A DNA stretch of 64,000 bases, taken from positions 746,501 to 810,500 of the forward strand of contig NC_056034.1 in the NCBI RefSeq assembly GCF_004379255.2, read 5' to 3'. A model generated the notes under the pieces. That model saw only the letters and a list, made by a program, of their open reading frames with translations. It made no database searches and was not told the DNA's origin. Both the position numbers and the translations under genes were made by a program. The stretch comes from Salvia splendens (taxonomy: Eukaryota > Streptophyta > Magnoliopsida > Lamiales > Lamiaceae). Below, one piece after another: positions 18,303 to 30,000 of the stretch (position 1 is the stretch's first letter; the number at the start of each line of letters is the position of its first letter).

Positions 18303-19738
18303 TGATAAACTCGTATTTTAACTGTTTTATTGGGCATTAAACGTGATGATAATTGGTGTTTAAATGCATATTACTTGAGTTTACGTCCATATTTCACTAT
18401 AAAGGTGCTTTGATGAGTTTATCCAGTGTTTGAAGTTAAAATAGGTAAAAAGGAGTCAAAATGAGCCAAGCCGTGACTGGGGTCTGCTTCAAAAGTTAAT
18501 CTGCCTATCAATATGGGGTCCAAATCCTATTTTGAGAGTACCATTGTCTTCATCATCGAAAGAGCTTCGCGTGGGTACCTCACACGCCCCAATCGGAGTT
18601 CGGATGAGAGAGATATGACCGATCTACGAAAGCCGCGCGGACTGCCGGGAGCTACCCGGCCGGGTGGATTTTATGTGCAATAATTCCACCCGGCCGGGTG
18701 GCCAATTTTGTTCATAAAGAGTCCAGAGACTTCTACCCGACCGGGTGGATTTTATGTGCAATAATTCCACCCGGCCGGGTCCGTCTGACTGACGATTTTT
18801 AGCCCAGAATCGATTTTTCTAAGGAAAAATAAAAAGAGAAAGGCTAGGGCAACGAAAATTGATTCTCCCCAAGCCGCAAAAACACACACTCTCTCTCTAG
18901 GAAGCACTCTTGGAAGAAGATTGGAGATTCAAGCTTCAATTCCTCCGCCAATTGTAATCCGTATCATGGTTTCCCTTGTTTTTCTTAGTTTCTTTTTGTT
19001 ATCTACCTTGAACATGAGTAACTAAACCTTTTATGTAGAATTCTTGGTGAAGATGCATTGATTCAGAGTTTTAATCCAATTAATTTCGTTTTTATCTTGC
19101 TCTTGTAATTGTTTGAATTATTCTTGTGCTTTTTCCTATCAATTGCTTGATCATCAATTGGGAGTGTTAGGATTTCTTAGAGTAATCGGGAGATGAAATA
19201 TTTAATCTTGAAAGAAGAATAATTCACACCTTAATTCAATAAAACTCGGGAGAGTTGAGATTATGAGTGGGATCTTTAATCTAATCAAACATTTGGGAGT
19301 TAGGTCTAAGATTTAGAAGGGGACTTCACTTATTACACCTAATCTACAGATTTCTCACCTCGGGAGGGGGTTTAATCTACAATTGTGATTGATTCAACAA
19401 TTCTAGAGACTTTAAATGGTAAATTGGTTTTAATTGGGTTAAGCTATGAGTTGTGCATCGGATCCTTGAATTCTGCATATTTCTCCATCATCTACACAAC
19501 TTGCTTTATCACTCTCTTGTTTATTTGTTCTATTTTATTCTCTGAATTTACATGCTTTTAGTAGTTGTTAGTTTCAAAACCAAATTTCCTGATTGTCTGG
19601 ATAGTAGTTGAAATTTGTTCGTGGTACTTAGGTTTACACTTAATTGTCTCTGTGGGATACGATATACTCTTGCTTGCTAAATGCTACAATAACCCCGTAC
19701 ACTTACGGGTATTAATTGGGTAAAATAAAGTTGAGTCA
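18303..19738 (+). repeat. 3' LTR (1436 bp) of the Athila-like element
   Basis: Equal in length to the 5' LTR with six single-base differences by eye, for example gccaatttTg/t, cttgatcaT/c and acttAcggg/Gcggg. It contains the same palindrome cluster near 18654-18780. Confidence 0.95.
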
Positions 19739-20072
19739 ACTTGTTAAGGAGCATTTTGATATTCGTGCTTGGACTACAATTTCTCAAACTTATGATGTTA
19801 GAGAAACACTTAGACAAGTTCTTTTTCAAACAAGTGGGGATTCAAGTATTAATTAATGCGAGTGAGAATGAATTAGGTGAAAAGTTATACAAGTTTTTAT
19901 ATGACCGGAGGTATCTTGTTATAATGGATGATATGTGGAGTGTTGATGTGTGGGAGAAGATCAAATTTTTCTTTCCAGATAATGGAAATGGAAGTCGAAT
20001 AGTTGTAACAACTAGGCTGTCAAAATTGGGTTCTCAGTTGAATGAGTCTTATAGAGTTGGAAAGACTTATTG

Positions 20073-20702
20073 ATAAAGAATTGGTAGTACAATATTACTC
20101 CCATATCAACTAGATTTAGGATTATGGTTTAAAATTTCTAAATCAAACATCCAGTCTGACTAGCTCATATCCGATTAAATCACAATTCGAATATGATTGG
20201 CCCAAAACTCATTGGTCTGATTGACATCTCTACTTTTTAGCATTAATATTGTATTTTAGACTATGAAGGATAATTTTGCCAATAAATATGCTGGTTGATT
20301 TAGTTGGGAAATACACTATTCACATGGCATTAAACTAACCATGTGATCACATGCCTCATGGGATGAATGAGTCTTTCCAGATCAAATTTTTCTTCCACTT
20401 GGCCTATATATGATCATTCCAATTTAGGGAAGTGTTCATAGCGCGAGTCAACATCATTAGTTGCTGTTTTTAAAATCAAAGTTCAAAAGAATTCATAGTG
20501 CTAATTATCTTCTCACACCAATCTTGACCCATATTACATTAAATTCATAGAGAGTAAAGATGCAACCAGTTCTAAATTACATCTTGATTTTTTCCACAGT
20601 CAAAAAGGCCATGAAGAAATGGGAAAGTTTTCTACACAACACAACTAAACAGCCTAAATTTACATCAAGATCAACAAATAAAATTTAGCTCAATTCCCAC
20701 TT
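20073..20702. other. Spacer between NLR fragment and kinase
   Basis: No gene seen. The part next to 20703 is probably the 3' UTR of the minus-strand kinase gene. Confidence 0.5.
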
Positions 20703-22551
20703 TCATCTCCCTTCAATTCCTACACTAATCATCTCATTCTCGTAAGCTCTATACAAATGAGTATCGGTGTAGACGCCACGAGCCCTCATGGGATGCTTGT
20801 GTCTATACCCTTTCCTCCTCGACTTTCGCCCCGTCTCCTTCTCCACCTTCTTGTCATCTTCGTCTCCATCTTCCTTGTGCTCCGCCTTGCCCTCTGCAGG
20901 CGCGATGTAGACAAAGGGCATGTCTCTGAGCTGCGTGATGAGCTCCAAAATCTTGACAAGCTGGCTCATGGTTGGCCTAGATTTTGGGGAGTGGTTAAGG
21001 CATTGGTGAGCTAATGCAGCTACTCTCCTAGCTCCTTCGCTCGAGTATTGCCCCTCGAGGCGTGGGTCGATTATTGAGTCGAGCTTATGATGATCCTTCA
21101 AGTAAGGCTTCGCCCAGTCCACGAGGTTCTGCTCTCTGGGAGGCCGTTTCTTGTCCATGGCACGCTTCCCAGTCAACAACTCGAGCACAACTACTCCAAA
21201 GCTGTATACGTCGCTCTTTGTTGTCAAATGCCCTGTAACAAGGCACAAAACATTTTATTTAGTAGAGTATTAGAATTGGGCCAATGCCACCTTAAAAAGT
21301 TGGATAAAGAGATAATGGGCCCACCAACGTTATACACTGGAGCAAATCATTCACTAATTTGATGTGAGACTCTTATAAGGTTTTAAAAGGTCCAATAGTT
21401 TTATATATTGAAGCAAGATAATTTACTAAGTCGATGTGGTACAAGATTTTACCTGTCATAATGTACTCTGGTGCTGCGTAGCCATGTGTCCCCATTATGC
21501 GCGTTGACACATGTGTTTCATCTCCCTCCGGCCCATCCTTGGCCAACCCAAAGTCGGAGAGTCTCGCGTTATAGTCCTAATATTCAAGAAAAAGGTGTAC
21601 TATGTTAGGACAAGATAAAATGTGATATACACAGTATAGTAGAGGGAAAGAGTAGAATTTACCGAGTCAAGGAGGATGTTAGAAGTCTTGAAATCGCGGT
21701 AGATGACCGGTTTCTCTTCACCGTGAAGGAATGCTAGGCCTTTTGCTGCCCCTAGTGCGATCTTCATCCTAGTTTCCCATGCTAGCGAAGCATATCCTGT
21801 CAAAAAAATCGAGGAGAAGATGAGTATTTTTGTCATTTTCAATGATAGTGAAACACGAGATGTAATGAAAAAACATTTACTTCGAAATAGATGGTTTTCG
21901 AGATTGCCTCTGGCCATGTACTCATAGACAAGAAGCCGGTGGTCGTCTTCGCAGCAATATCCAATCAATTTCACAAGGTGAGGGTGCTTCAGTTGCCCAA
22001 GAAGTACTACTTCCGTCTGTTTTAAAAATAAAATTAACATTAGTAAAATAGTTAAAAATAAAAATAGCATTAATAAAATAGTTAATGTCTGAGGTCAAAG
22101 GTCTATTTTTTTATTAAAAAGCTGCGTAAAATTTTTATGGGAGTGGAGGTGGGTGAATGCTCACCAGCCATTCCCTGAAGCCCTGATCGCCGTCAGGGTC
22201 GAGGACCTTGACGGCGACGGCCTGGGGGCTGAGGCCTGGCCTGCACTTGTCGTCGACGAAGCCCTTGTGCACGGGCCCGAACCCGCCCTCGCCAAGGAAG
22301 TTGACGGACGAGAAGTCGCTGGTCATGAGCCGGAGCTCGGAGAATGTGAAGATGTGAAGATTTGGCGCGAATTTGGAGCTCGAGAGGTCGCTTAGGCAGA
22401 GAGGCGAGCCGGGATCGCTTATGTCCGAGAGGGAGATTCTTGAATTCGAGCTGTGGATTGCGACATGGATTCTTGAATCCATTTTTTGGGTGATTGTGGA
22501 TTTCAGACAAGATGGGAGAATCCATCTCAATGCCTTGCTCTTGATTCCCAT
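20703..22551 (-). CDS. Receptor-like cytoplasmic kinase, RLCK-VII, RIPK-like
   Basis: Serine/threonine kinase of the cytoplasmic RLCK-VII class, which relays signals from cell-surface immune receptors; closest in pattern to Arabidopsis RIPK/PBL14. Five exons on the minus strand: 22165-22551, 21881-22016, 21663-21796, 21453-21576 and 20703-21232, giving 436 aa with all junctions in frame. Seen: glycine loop [10 protein letters not shown] and VAVK lysine in exon 1; [11 protein letters not shown] in exon 2; catalytic [12 protein letters not shown] in exon 3 (Tyr in place of His of HRD, with the following Asp-Phe-Lys, usual for RLCK-VII); [20 protein letters not shown] and [10 protein letters not shown] in exon 4; [20 protein letters not shown] in exon 5. 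The N-terminus MGIKSK is basic with a Cys nearby, so lipid or charge-based membrane attachment is possible. The C-tail is Lys/Glu-rich. Confidence 0.93.
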
Positions 22552-25500
22552 TTTTCTCTCTCTTTAGAAATTAATGAGTTGTGGTGTTATTGATTGAAGA
22601 GGGTTTGAATGAGTGGATATATATTGTGGGGAGAAAGGGATTAATGTGTCTTTTTCCAACATCAATTCTTGGCTTGACTTGGAAAAAAACTAGAGAGAGA
22701 ATAATAGTATGAATGATGGTGATGTAACTATTGGATATCAAGCTGATGGAATTGGTTGATTTTTGAGTAAAAACCCTAAATTGAGTTTCCATGAGGTTTC
22801 TTGATTTAGTTTTTTTGGGGCGACACGTTAGTCACTATCTCCGAGTTGAATATGTATATATGTTCATATTATAGATGGATTTTTATTTAATATGACAAGT
22901 GTTATTATATTATTAGATTTAATTGTACATGTTATATATGGCATGTATTATTTATTTGTTAGATATAATTGTACACGTCTAATTTGACGTGTATAAATGT
23001 CTAAGTGTGGTGCATGAGTTGTGGATTCAAATAATTTATGTACAAATGGATGAATTATATCATAATTTTGAAAATGATCATATAAATGATTTTGGAAGCG
23101 GTTTTGAGTCTTTTAGCAAACTCTTGTTTAGTCTTTATAGTTGGATTCTGCATGATAGATATATTTTTTATTTTCATTACATATTAAATAAATAAAATAA
23201 CAATATAGTATTACATATTATTAATAAATTATCCTCTAAAGTAAAAAAAATGTGCAACGTGACAATTATAGGTGTAGGAATTTGTAAGGATAATTGCTTT
23301 AAAATATTACTTCTATCCACATAAAAAAATAGTCTTAATCTTAGACATATGAGTTTTATTATAAAATTAATAAAGTAAGAGAAATATTGAAAACAGAATT
23401 GATTGAAGTGTTGTTAGTAGAAAATGGATTCACCCAAAAAAAAATAAGTCTACTCTCTGCAGACTGAAATAATACTAATTTTAGGGATTTTCAATCAAGT
23501 TAGCTTATTGGATTTTGAGTAAACCCACTCAAATTGTGGGCTAATCAATGTATGCTAAGCGGTAAAAGTTTTATTCTGTTAAAATATTTACTTCTAAATT
23601 TTACGGACTATATTAAGTTATGTCTAATTAAATACGTGATTTAAATTGTCAATTCGTTCATAAAAAAAAAGTTTGAAACCCCAATCCTAAGGGTCCCTCA
23701 CATTCCGGTCCGATAGTATTGTAAATTCATTTAGAAGAAGAACATAGTAACAAGGGCTATGGCCTATGTGTGTGTTTATTCTATTTATCTTGTACTTTAT
23801 TTTTACTAATATGTGGAATTCTTGACTCAATCAAATAGATTTAATAGTCAAAAAGCTTCTTACATCACTCCCCTGAGGAAGAATAGAAATGGGAATATAA
23901 AGCACTATCGTCACTGCGTCACACGGTAGGGTCAAGTCAATATTCTAAAACTATAGTGGAATATTTAAATAATTGAAATCAATATGCACATGCTTGGTAG
24001 TATATTATTGTGTAGCAAATTTTGAATTCAAAATTATTAATTAAACGCGTATATGCTAGAATAATTAATTTCATTTGGTAAAATTTTAAAACTAATAGGG
24101 TATAAAATTTACTCTTAAGTATATTTGATTTTAGGATCTATTTTAGTATTGAGTTTATTTAATTCTACTATAATTTAGGTAGAGAATAAAGAGAATGGAC
24201 ACCAAAATGACATTTACAGTAACTGCATTCACTCTTGGTATAAACATGACGAAGTATAATTAGTTAATACACTGAATTAAAAAAAATTAGCTGAAATGAA
24301 AAATAAGCCAGGAAAGTCAGAAATCAACACATGTAGATAATAAATTGATATTAATTAATTTATTAATAATTTGACGTCAATATTAGTTGCAATATTATTA
24401 TAGAAATTGGCAAACATATATTAATGACATCAATTTGGCATCATGAGTGATCAAGTCCTATTTTACAACCAATCTATTTCTTATTTTCTCAAATATTTTG
24501 TTTACAATGTCAATGCATCACTCACTTTTCAAGTCGGCTAAAGATTTCCATATTTTAAGTAAAATTGTGTAGCAACATTTTTTTTTCTTAACTTTATTTT
24601 AAGTTAACTATATATATAATCGAGTCAAGTTTAAGAATTTAATTGTGTGTGTGTGTGTGAGTGCCGGTAATTTGTATCAGAAAAAAATTCAAGCTTGATT
24701 CGTTTGAATAGATCAATTTTGAATTAGTAAATATTATACTAGTAGTAATAAGTATCAAACTTAGAAAATATGGGGAGATCTTTGAAATAATCTACTTTAT
24801 TAAATTTTTTTCAGATACGGTTGTTATAATGCGTTACAGAGCCAAATTTAATTACTGTTTACCGTCTGAAAACTCAAACTGTAATGATTTCTATACAACT
24901 AAGATTTAATTTAATTCGATGATTATTAGCACGTTGATGAATTTTATTGACTAATATTAATATTGCCCTTTATAATTTGAAAATGACTTTACATACTATT
25001 AATAGCTAAGGTGACAAGTGGAATATCTTAAAGCAAAATTATCGTTCAGGTGGCTTAAGATGTTTCCCATTGGCCATCGCAATACAAAAATCTAAAGCCA
25101 TATGTTACCAAATTCTTGATTAATTAATTTATTTTTGTTGTGAACTTTAGGGGAAAAAAGTGTGACGAAAGTTGAATTTTATTTAATTTAATTTTATTTT
25201 ATTTTATTTTGTCCGAGGTTTAAGATTGCATACCTCATCATTAACTGTTTATTAGTTCAAGTAGTGTAAGAAGTCAATAATCGAAAAGCTATATCTGAAA
25301 TTATAAGAAGAAAATCGAGTTTTATTCATAATTGCTAAAACAAGTTGCAGAAAACAAATTAATACTTTTAATAATTTAATTGCTGCTATACTCCGCCACA
25401 TTATATATCAAAATTTCCTCAATTTATTAAATTCGTAATCAGTCCTAATCGAGTTTCCAATTCCATTAGAATTTTATTTTGCTACGCGTGAATATTAAGT

Positions 25501-26500
25501 ACATTATAAATAGTTCATGTCACACGACTCACACCCTGTCTCACATTATAAACATGTAACGAAATTCTAAATATTAATCGAAACTCGACTCGTATGAATG
25601 ATTTCCAATCTGGTCGTGGGTCAATTCAAATAGTAAATTGATAATCATAATCAATTATTTCACATGTATGATGCATGTATCCAAATAAAAAGGTAAATTA
25701 TCAACTGACACGCTTATTATTATACTATAATAAATTTATAGATTGTAAGTTGTAACCATAAAATTATCCAAAAAAATATTCCTATTTGCATGACTCAATA
25801 AAAATGCACAATCATGAGAAATTATACACGCCCTGCAACAAATCTAATTTAAATATGAATATAAATACTAATAATTATTATTACATTATTATTTTTATAA
25901 AGGAGAGAGAGAGAAAGATTTAACAAGTGGTGTAAAAATTGGTGACACCATTCCGATTCGAAATTAAATGATTACTGATACTAGTACTCCAGTGGAAAAT
26001 GTGAACAAATAAACCTACTAGAGATTTAATTGTCAAAAAGTTTGAATCAATAATGATTATTAACAAAATAGTCCAGTTCAAAATCCAATTTTTCAGATTA
26101 ATAAAATGTTTATATTTTATTTGAAATCTATTTTCTTATCATATACTACCACTATTAACTTTTTTATGATCATCATTACAAAGGAAAGAAATTTGGAAAG
26201 CCATCCATGTAGACTTTAGCAACAACAAACATTTTCAACCACAAGTAGGCCTTAGGTCATCGACATTATATATAAACATAAAAAATCGAGGTCCAGAAAA
26301 AAGAAAATCCAACATCTAAATGATGAAAGAATTGGCTAGATTTCTACTATGATCACAAGAATATCAGAGAATCCGACAACAATCATAAGATTTTTTTAAC
26401 ACTAAATATGTCAAGATTCACCACTAGCATAGCAACAACTTCTTCATTCACACTTCAAAATAGGAAAACGATTGTAGTGGAAAGCAGCTCGACACGATCA
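22552..26500. other. AT-rich intergenic spacer
   Basis: No gene seen in about 4 kb. The first few hundred bases are the kinase promoter and leader. A short (GT)n run lies at about 24643-24659. Bases 23310-23470 look like a decayed Stowaway-like MITE. Confidence 0.5.
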
Positions 26501-27028
26501 GTCACAGATGGGTCGCTTCGTATGAAAACAATGAATGAAATGAAGAAGAAGATCGTGTAACGGGAACTAGTTTATAATGATGAAAACAAAATCTGCTCAT
26601 TTTCACACTAGGGACGGGCAAAGAAAGTAAAAGGGAATGTAGAGTTTTAAAAACCGAATCTACTATTTCCTCATTATATGGCAGATAGAACCTGAGGTCC
26701 AGAGGCATCGCCTTCTTGAGGGCGTTCTTTGCTGATACTCTCCCTTAGATGATGTGATGAACGAAACAAAACTGAAGTCACATGGAAATAACGAACATCC
26801 ACGGATCTCCCCCATCCATGGTGACCAACGAATGATATGTACACGAAAAGAGACCTGCAAATTTCAGGCAATTAAGTAGGTGTCACACATTAAAGTTAAG
26901 TTCTTAAATTGCTACTCAAAAGTAAAGTGGGCGGGACGAACCTTTGATGGATAAATATTGAACAGCGACGTCTGTAACATTAGGGTCTTTAGTGTTACAT
27001 GGAGCCAGAAAGAAAACATGACATTTTG
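26501..27028 (-). other. Probable 3' UTR of the exportin-T gene
   Basis: Non-coding sequence following the PAUSED stop codon. In minus orientation, a GT donor-like site (cattaaag-gttcg region near 26940) and an acceptor-like tttgcag near 26853 suggest a 3' UTR intron. This is inference only. Confidence 0.35.
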
Positions 27029-30000
27029 CTATCTGAAAACCAAGCTGCCATTTTGTAGTGGTCTCAACCTTTCTATGAGGGACTGGTAGAAGGACTTCAG
27101 TGCCTTGAAGTCATTGCCCTAATAACGAACACAACATAACAACGGATCAAATAACTGAGCTGCCGAAAACATTTTGGTCCGCAGTTAAGCTCTCTACTCA
27201 ATCACTGAATTAATTTACTTTTGTGTTTCTGACAATTGGGAATTATCATATTCTATATGGCTCGATGTCAGTTTAGGAAGCATCAGCAGATTTTGACCTA
27301 ATCAGATGCTATAGAGATTTGGATGAATAAACAGTTAGGGACCTGAAAACTAAGCCTAGCACGACCAGGAAAGTATTGAAAGCATTAGACTGTACCTGCA
27401 GTGTTTGACAATACTGTTCGGCCAAGTCTTGAGGGCAATGTATACTTGGAAAACACTTTGATACGAAATGAAGAAGAAAATCATTGCCAAATTTCTCATA
27501 CATGACCTTTTGGGCAGTTACTATTTCACCAAATAAGAGGACCTGTCAAAAATGCCACAAGAAGAAAAAAAGGATGTGATTACGCCTGCATTGGACAAAC
27601 AATAGTAGACAGCAAAATGAGAAGAAGCAGAGCATCAAACACCAGCTAAGAGAATATGATCCATATTCTTTTAGATGTGCGTATTTTAATTTATAAGAAA
27701 GACACATAGTTGTGATATACTCCCTCCGTCCCTTAAAAATAGACCACATTTGCGATTTTGGGATGTCCCTTAAAAATAGATCAATTCTATTTAAGGGAAC
27801 CTTTTTTCTCTCTAAAGAGGTGAGCCACATTCTCCACTAACAATACCCCGATCACTTTTTCTTCCTATCTCTCTCTTACTTTACCAATTGTGCATTAAAA
27901 CCCATGCCATTTCAAATGTTGTCTATTTTTTAGGGACGGAGGGAGTATAAAGTACATACGTACATATTTGGTAAAATTCAAAAATGTTAATCGATGAATG
28001 GTGAAGAAAAATTGATACATAGCCAAAATTTGATCTGATCTGAACAATAAGCTTACAGTATTTGCATCACGAAACTCAAAGGATTTATCAAGCACACTGT
28101 ACAGGCAACAATTGACTGCAAATGTCTCGATTATGAACTTCTGAAAACCAGGCACCTGAAAAATAGACCTACTTTCAGTATTATGAATATATTGACAAAG
28201 CATAAATAATAGGCACTCCAAGTACAATACCGTTTCTTTGCCATAAGGAACAGAGCACCAATCCTTGATTAGCCTAATGAATACTTGAACACATGCCTGA
28301 AATTAACAAAATATTATTTATTAAACTCACATTACCGACATTGAGCACAAAGGTTGTAAAACGAATCTATGAAATGCAAGAATTAGACACTGTACCTTTC
28401 TAATATTGATATCCTTATGATTGCAAGAATTATGTAGCAGCAAATGCATCATCAACTCAAGGTGCGGAGTACTTTTAGGGGACAAGAAGACTGACGAAAG
28501 CTCATGTGTAGCAATAACATTTAGAAATATAAAGAATGTTTTTTGAAGCTCTTGCAATTCGCGAATTTCCTGAAACAATATACAAATTGAGACTCACAAC
28601 ACAGTTGATTGTGAGATGCAATGGAGAGATTTGGATTAAAGTAGACATCAGGCTAATTGATAATCTGATATGTTGGCCTTAATGCATACTAGTATGTAAA
28701 AAAGGTATACTTTGCCAATGAAATAATGACATCTCAAGCAAACTGTCCAGAAAGCAATTTTTGCAAAAAGTCCATATGCATATCCCCACACAAGAAACTG
28801 AACAAGCGATTCAAACACCTAATGTCAAATGAAATCTAATGACAGGGTACATAATATTAATACATGGTCCAAACTGCTTATCTGCTGCGAGAAGCTTCAA
28901 TTTTACTGTGTGTTAACTTAAGAATAAGCCCATATTACATCAAGCTGCATAGTCCTTGTAACGATAATTTTCCAATTTATCAACTAAAATAACATCAGGA
29001 GCTAGTTCACATACCTCACCGCAGCTTCCTGGCCCTGACTGAATATCATTCCTTGGGAGAATACTGAATGCCCTACTAGCAATAACAGGGTACACAGCTT
29101 CCAAGATGTCACGGGCTTCGGTAGCAAATTTGCAGATGAGCTGATTCAAAAGTACGAGAAAACCCACCAATTCCTTCGGCTGAAAAAAAAAAGCATTATA
29201 AAGCTTCATGACATCAACTTTATATCATAGCAACAAAGTAGATTATATTGATAGTGCATATAACTTTACTTCAGAAATCATCACTAATAACTGAGGAGTT
29301 CATTTACATCCCAACCTCATATCAGTAACTACTTAATGAGGCTGAATGAGAAAAATTTGGAGTACGGACATATGCCCAGTGGAGAGTATAGTTTCATACA
29401 AGAACAGTATATCTAAACCATACAAGCCCAATGATTAGAACATGCACACATCCCATTCAGTATCATAGCTAGATATTTTACTGAATCCGTATATGCAAAT
29501 GTAAGATCATCAAACATACAAAGTCACGGGCTCGGTGCAACTTTTATGAGTAACAACAAGAACTCGGTGCAACTTTCAGAACATATTAACAACAAGAACT
29601 CAGTGCAACTTTTATGAGTAACTCACATACATCCTCGTACGAAGTTTAGAATAAAAAATAAAAAATAGTGATATAAGATTTGAGAAAAATGATTAAGAGG
29701 AAAATCTTTATACCTCACTTTCTATTAGCAACTGGCCCAGTGCATTTGGAAGATAAGGAAATATTGAAGGTCCTAGAATGTCGACCATACGATGAATGAA
29801 AGATGTAACCTATAAATATAATGTGTCGTTAGAAAGAGTTTGAAATAAGGAAATCAAGTCGAGAGATATGCAACTCTTACCTTACTTCGCAGGGGTTCTA
29901 CCCTTGGGAAGACAACAAGAATTTGCAGGAGGATATCCAAAGTCTGGAATAGATTATAAGTCATCAGAGTGTATACATATCATGAGAGAGTGAAAAAGGA

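Larger units (their letters stand above)
12574..19738 (+). mobile_element. Young Ty3/Gypsy Athila-like element, gag-protease only
   Basis: Two LTRs of 1436 bp each (12574-14009 and 18303-19738) begin TGATAAACTCG and end GTTGAGTCA; I count six base differences between them. A perfect 5-bp duplication ACTTG flanks the element (12569-12573 and 19739-19743). The PBS TGGCGCCGTTGCCGGGGA (14016-14033) is of the tRNA-Asp type used by Athila-like elements, and a purine tract AAGTTTGGGGGAGT abuts the 3' LTR. The 4.3-kb internal region has one long gag-protease ORF and no reverse transcriptase, RNase H or integrase, so it is non-autonomous. At a commonly used plant LTR rate (1.3e-8 per site per year) six differences would mean roughly 0.15-0.2 million years. 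Confidence 0.95.
12312..20072 (+). pseudogene. NLR pseudogene 2, split by an LTR retrotransposon
   Basis: The left part (12312-12573) encodes MAAYGALVSLMHIIDALEKH, continues to FLDAYISP, then jumps directly to DQLNRQTIPITGMGGIGKTT, so about 110 residues between coiled coil and P-loop are missing. At 12573 an LTR element intervenes. The right part (from 19739) resumes exactly in phase: the codons around the site read ENALVKEHFDIRAWTT once the element and one ACTTG are removed. After about 35 codons a frameshift and stop occur near 19850. Kinase-2 LVIMDDMW and RNBS-B GSRIVVTTR follow in a shifted frame, and homology ends near 20060 at NESYRVG. ARC2 and the LRRs are gone. The deletions show that the gene was probably already dead or dying when the element landed. 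Confidence 0.92.
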
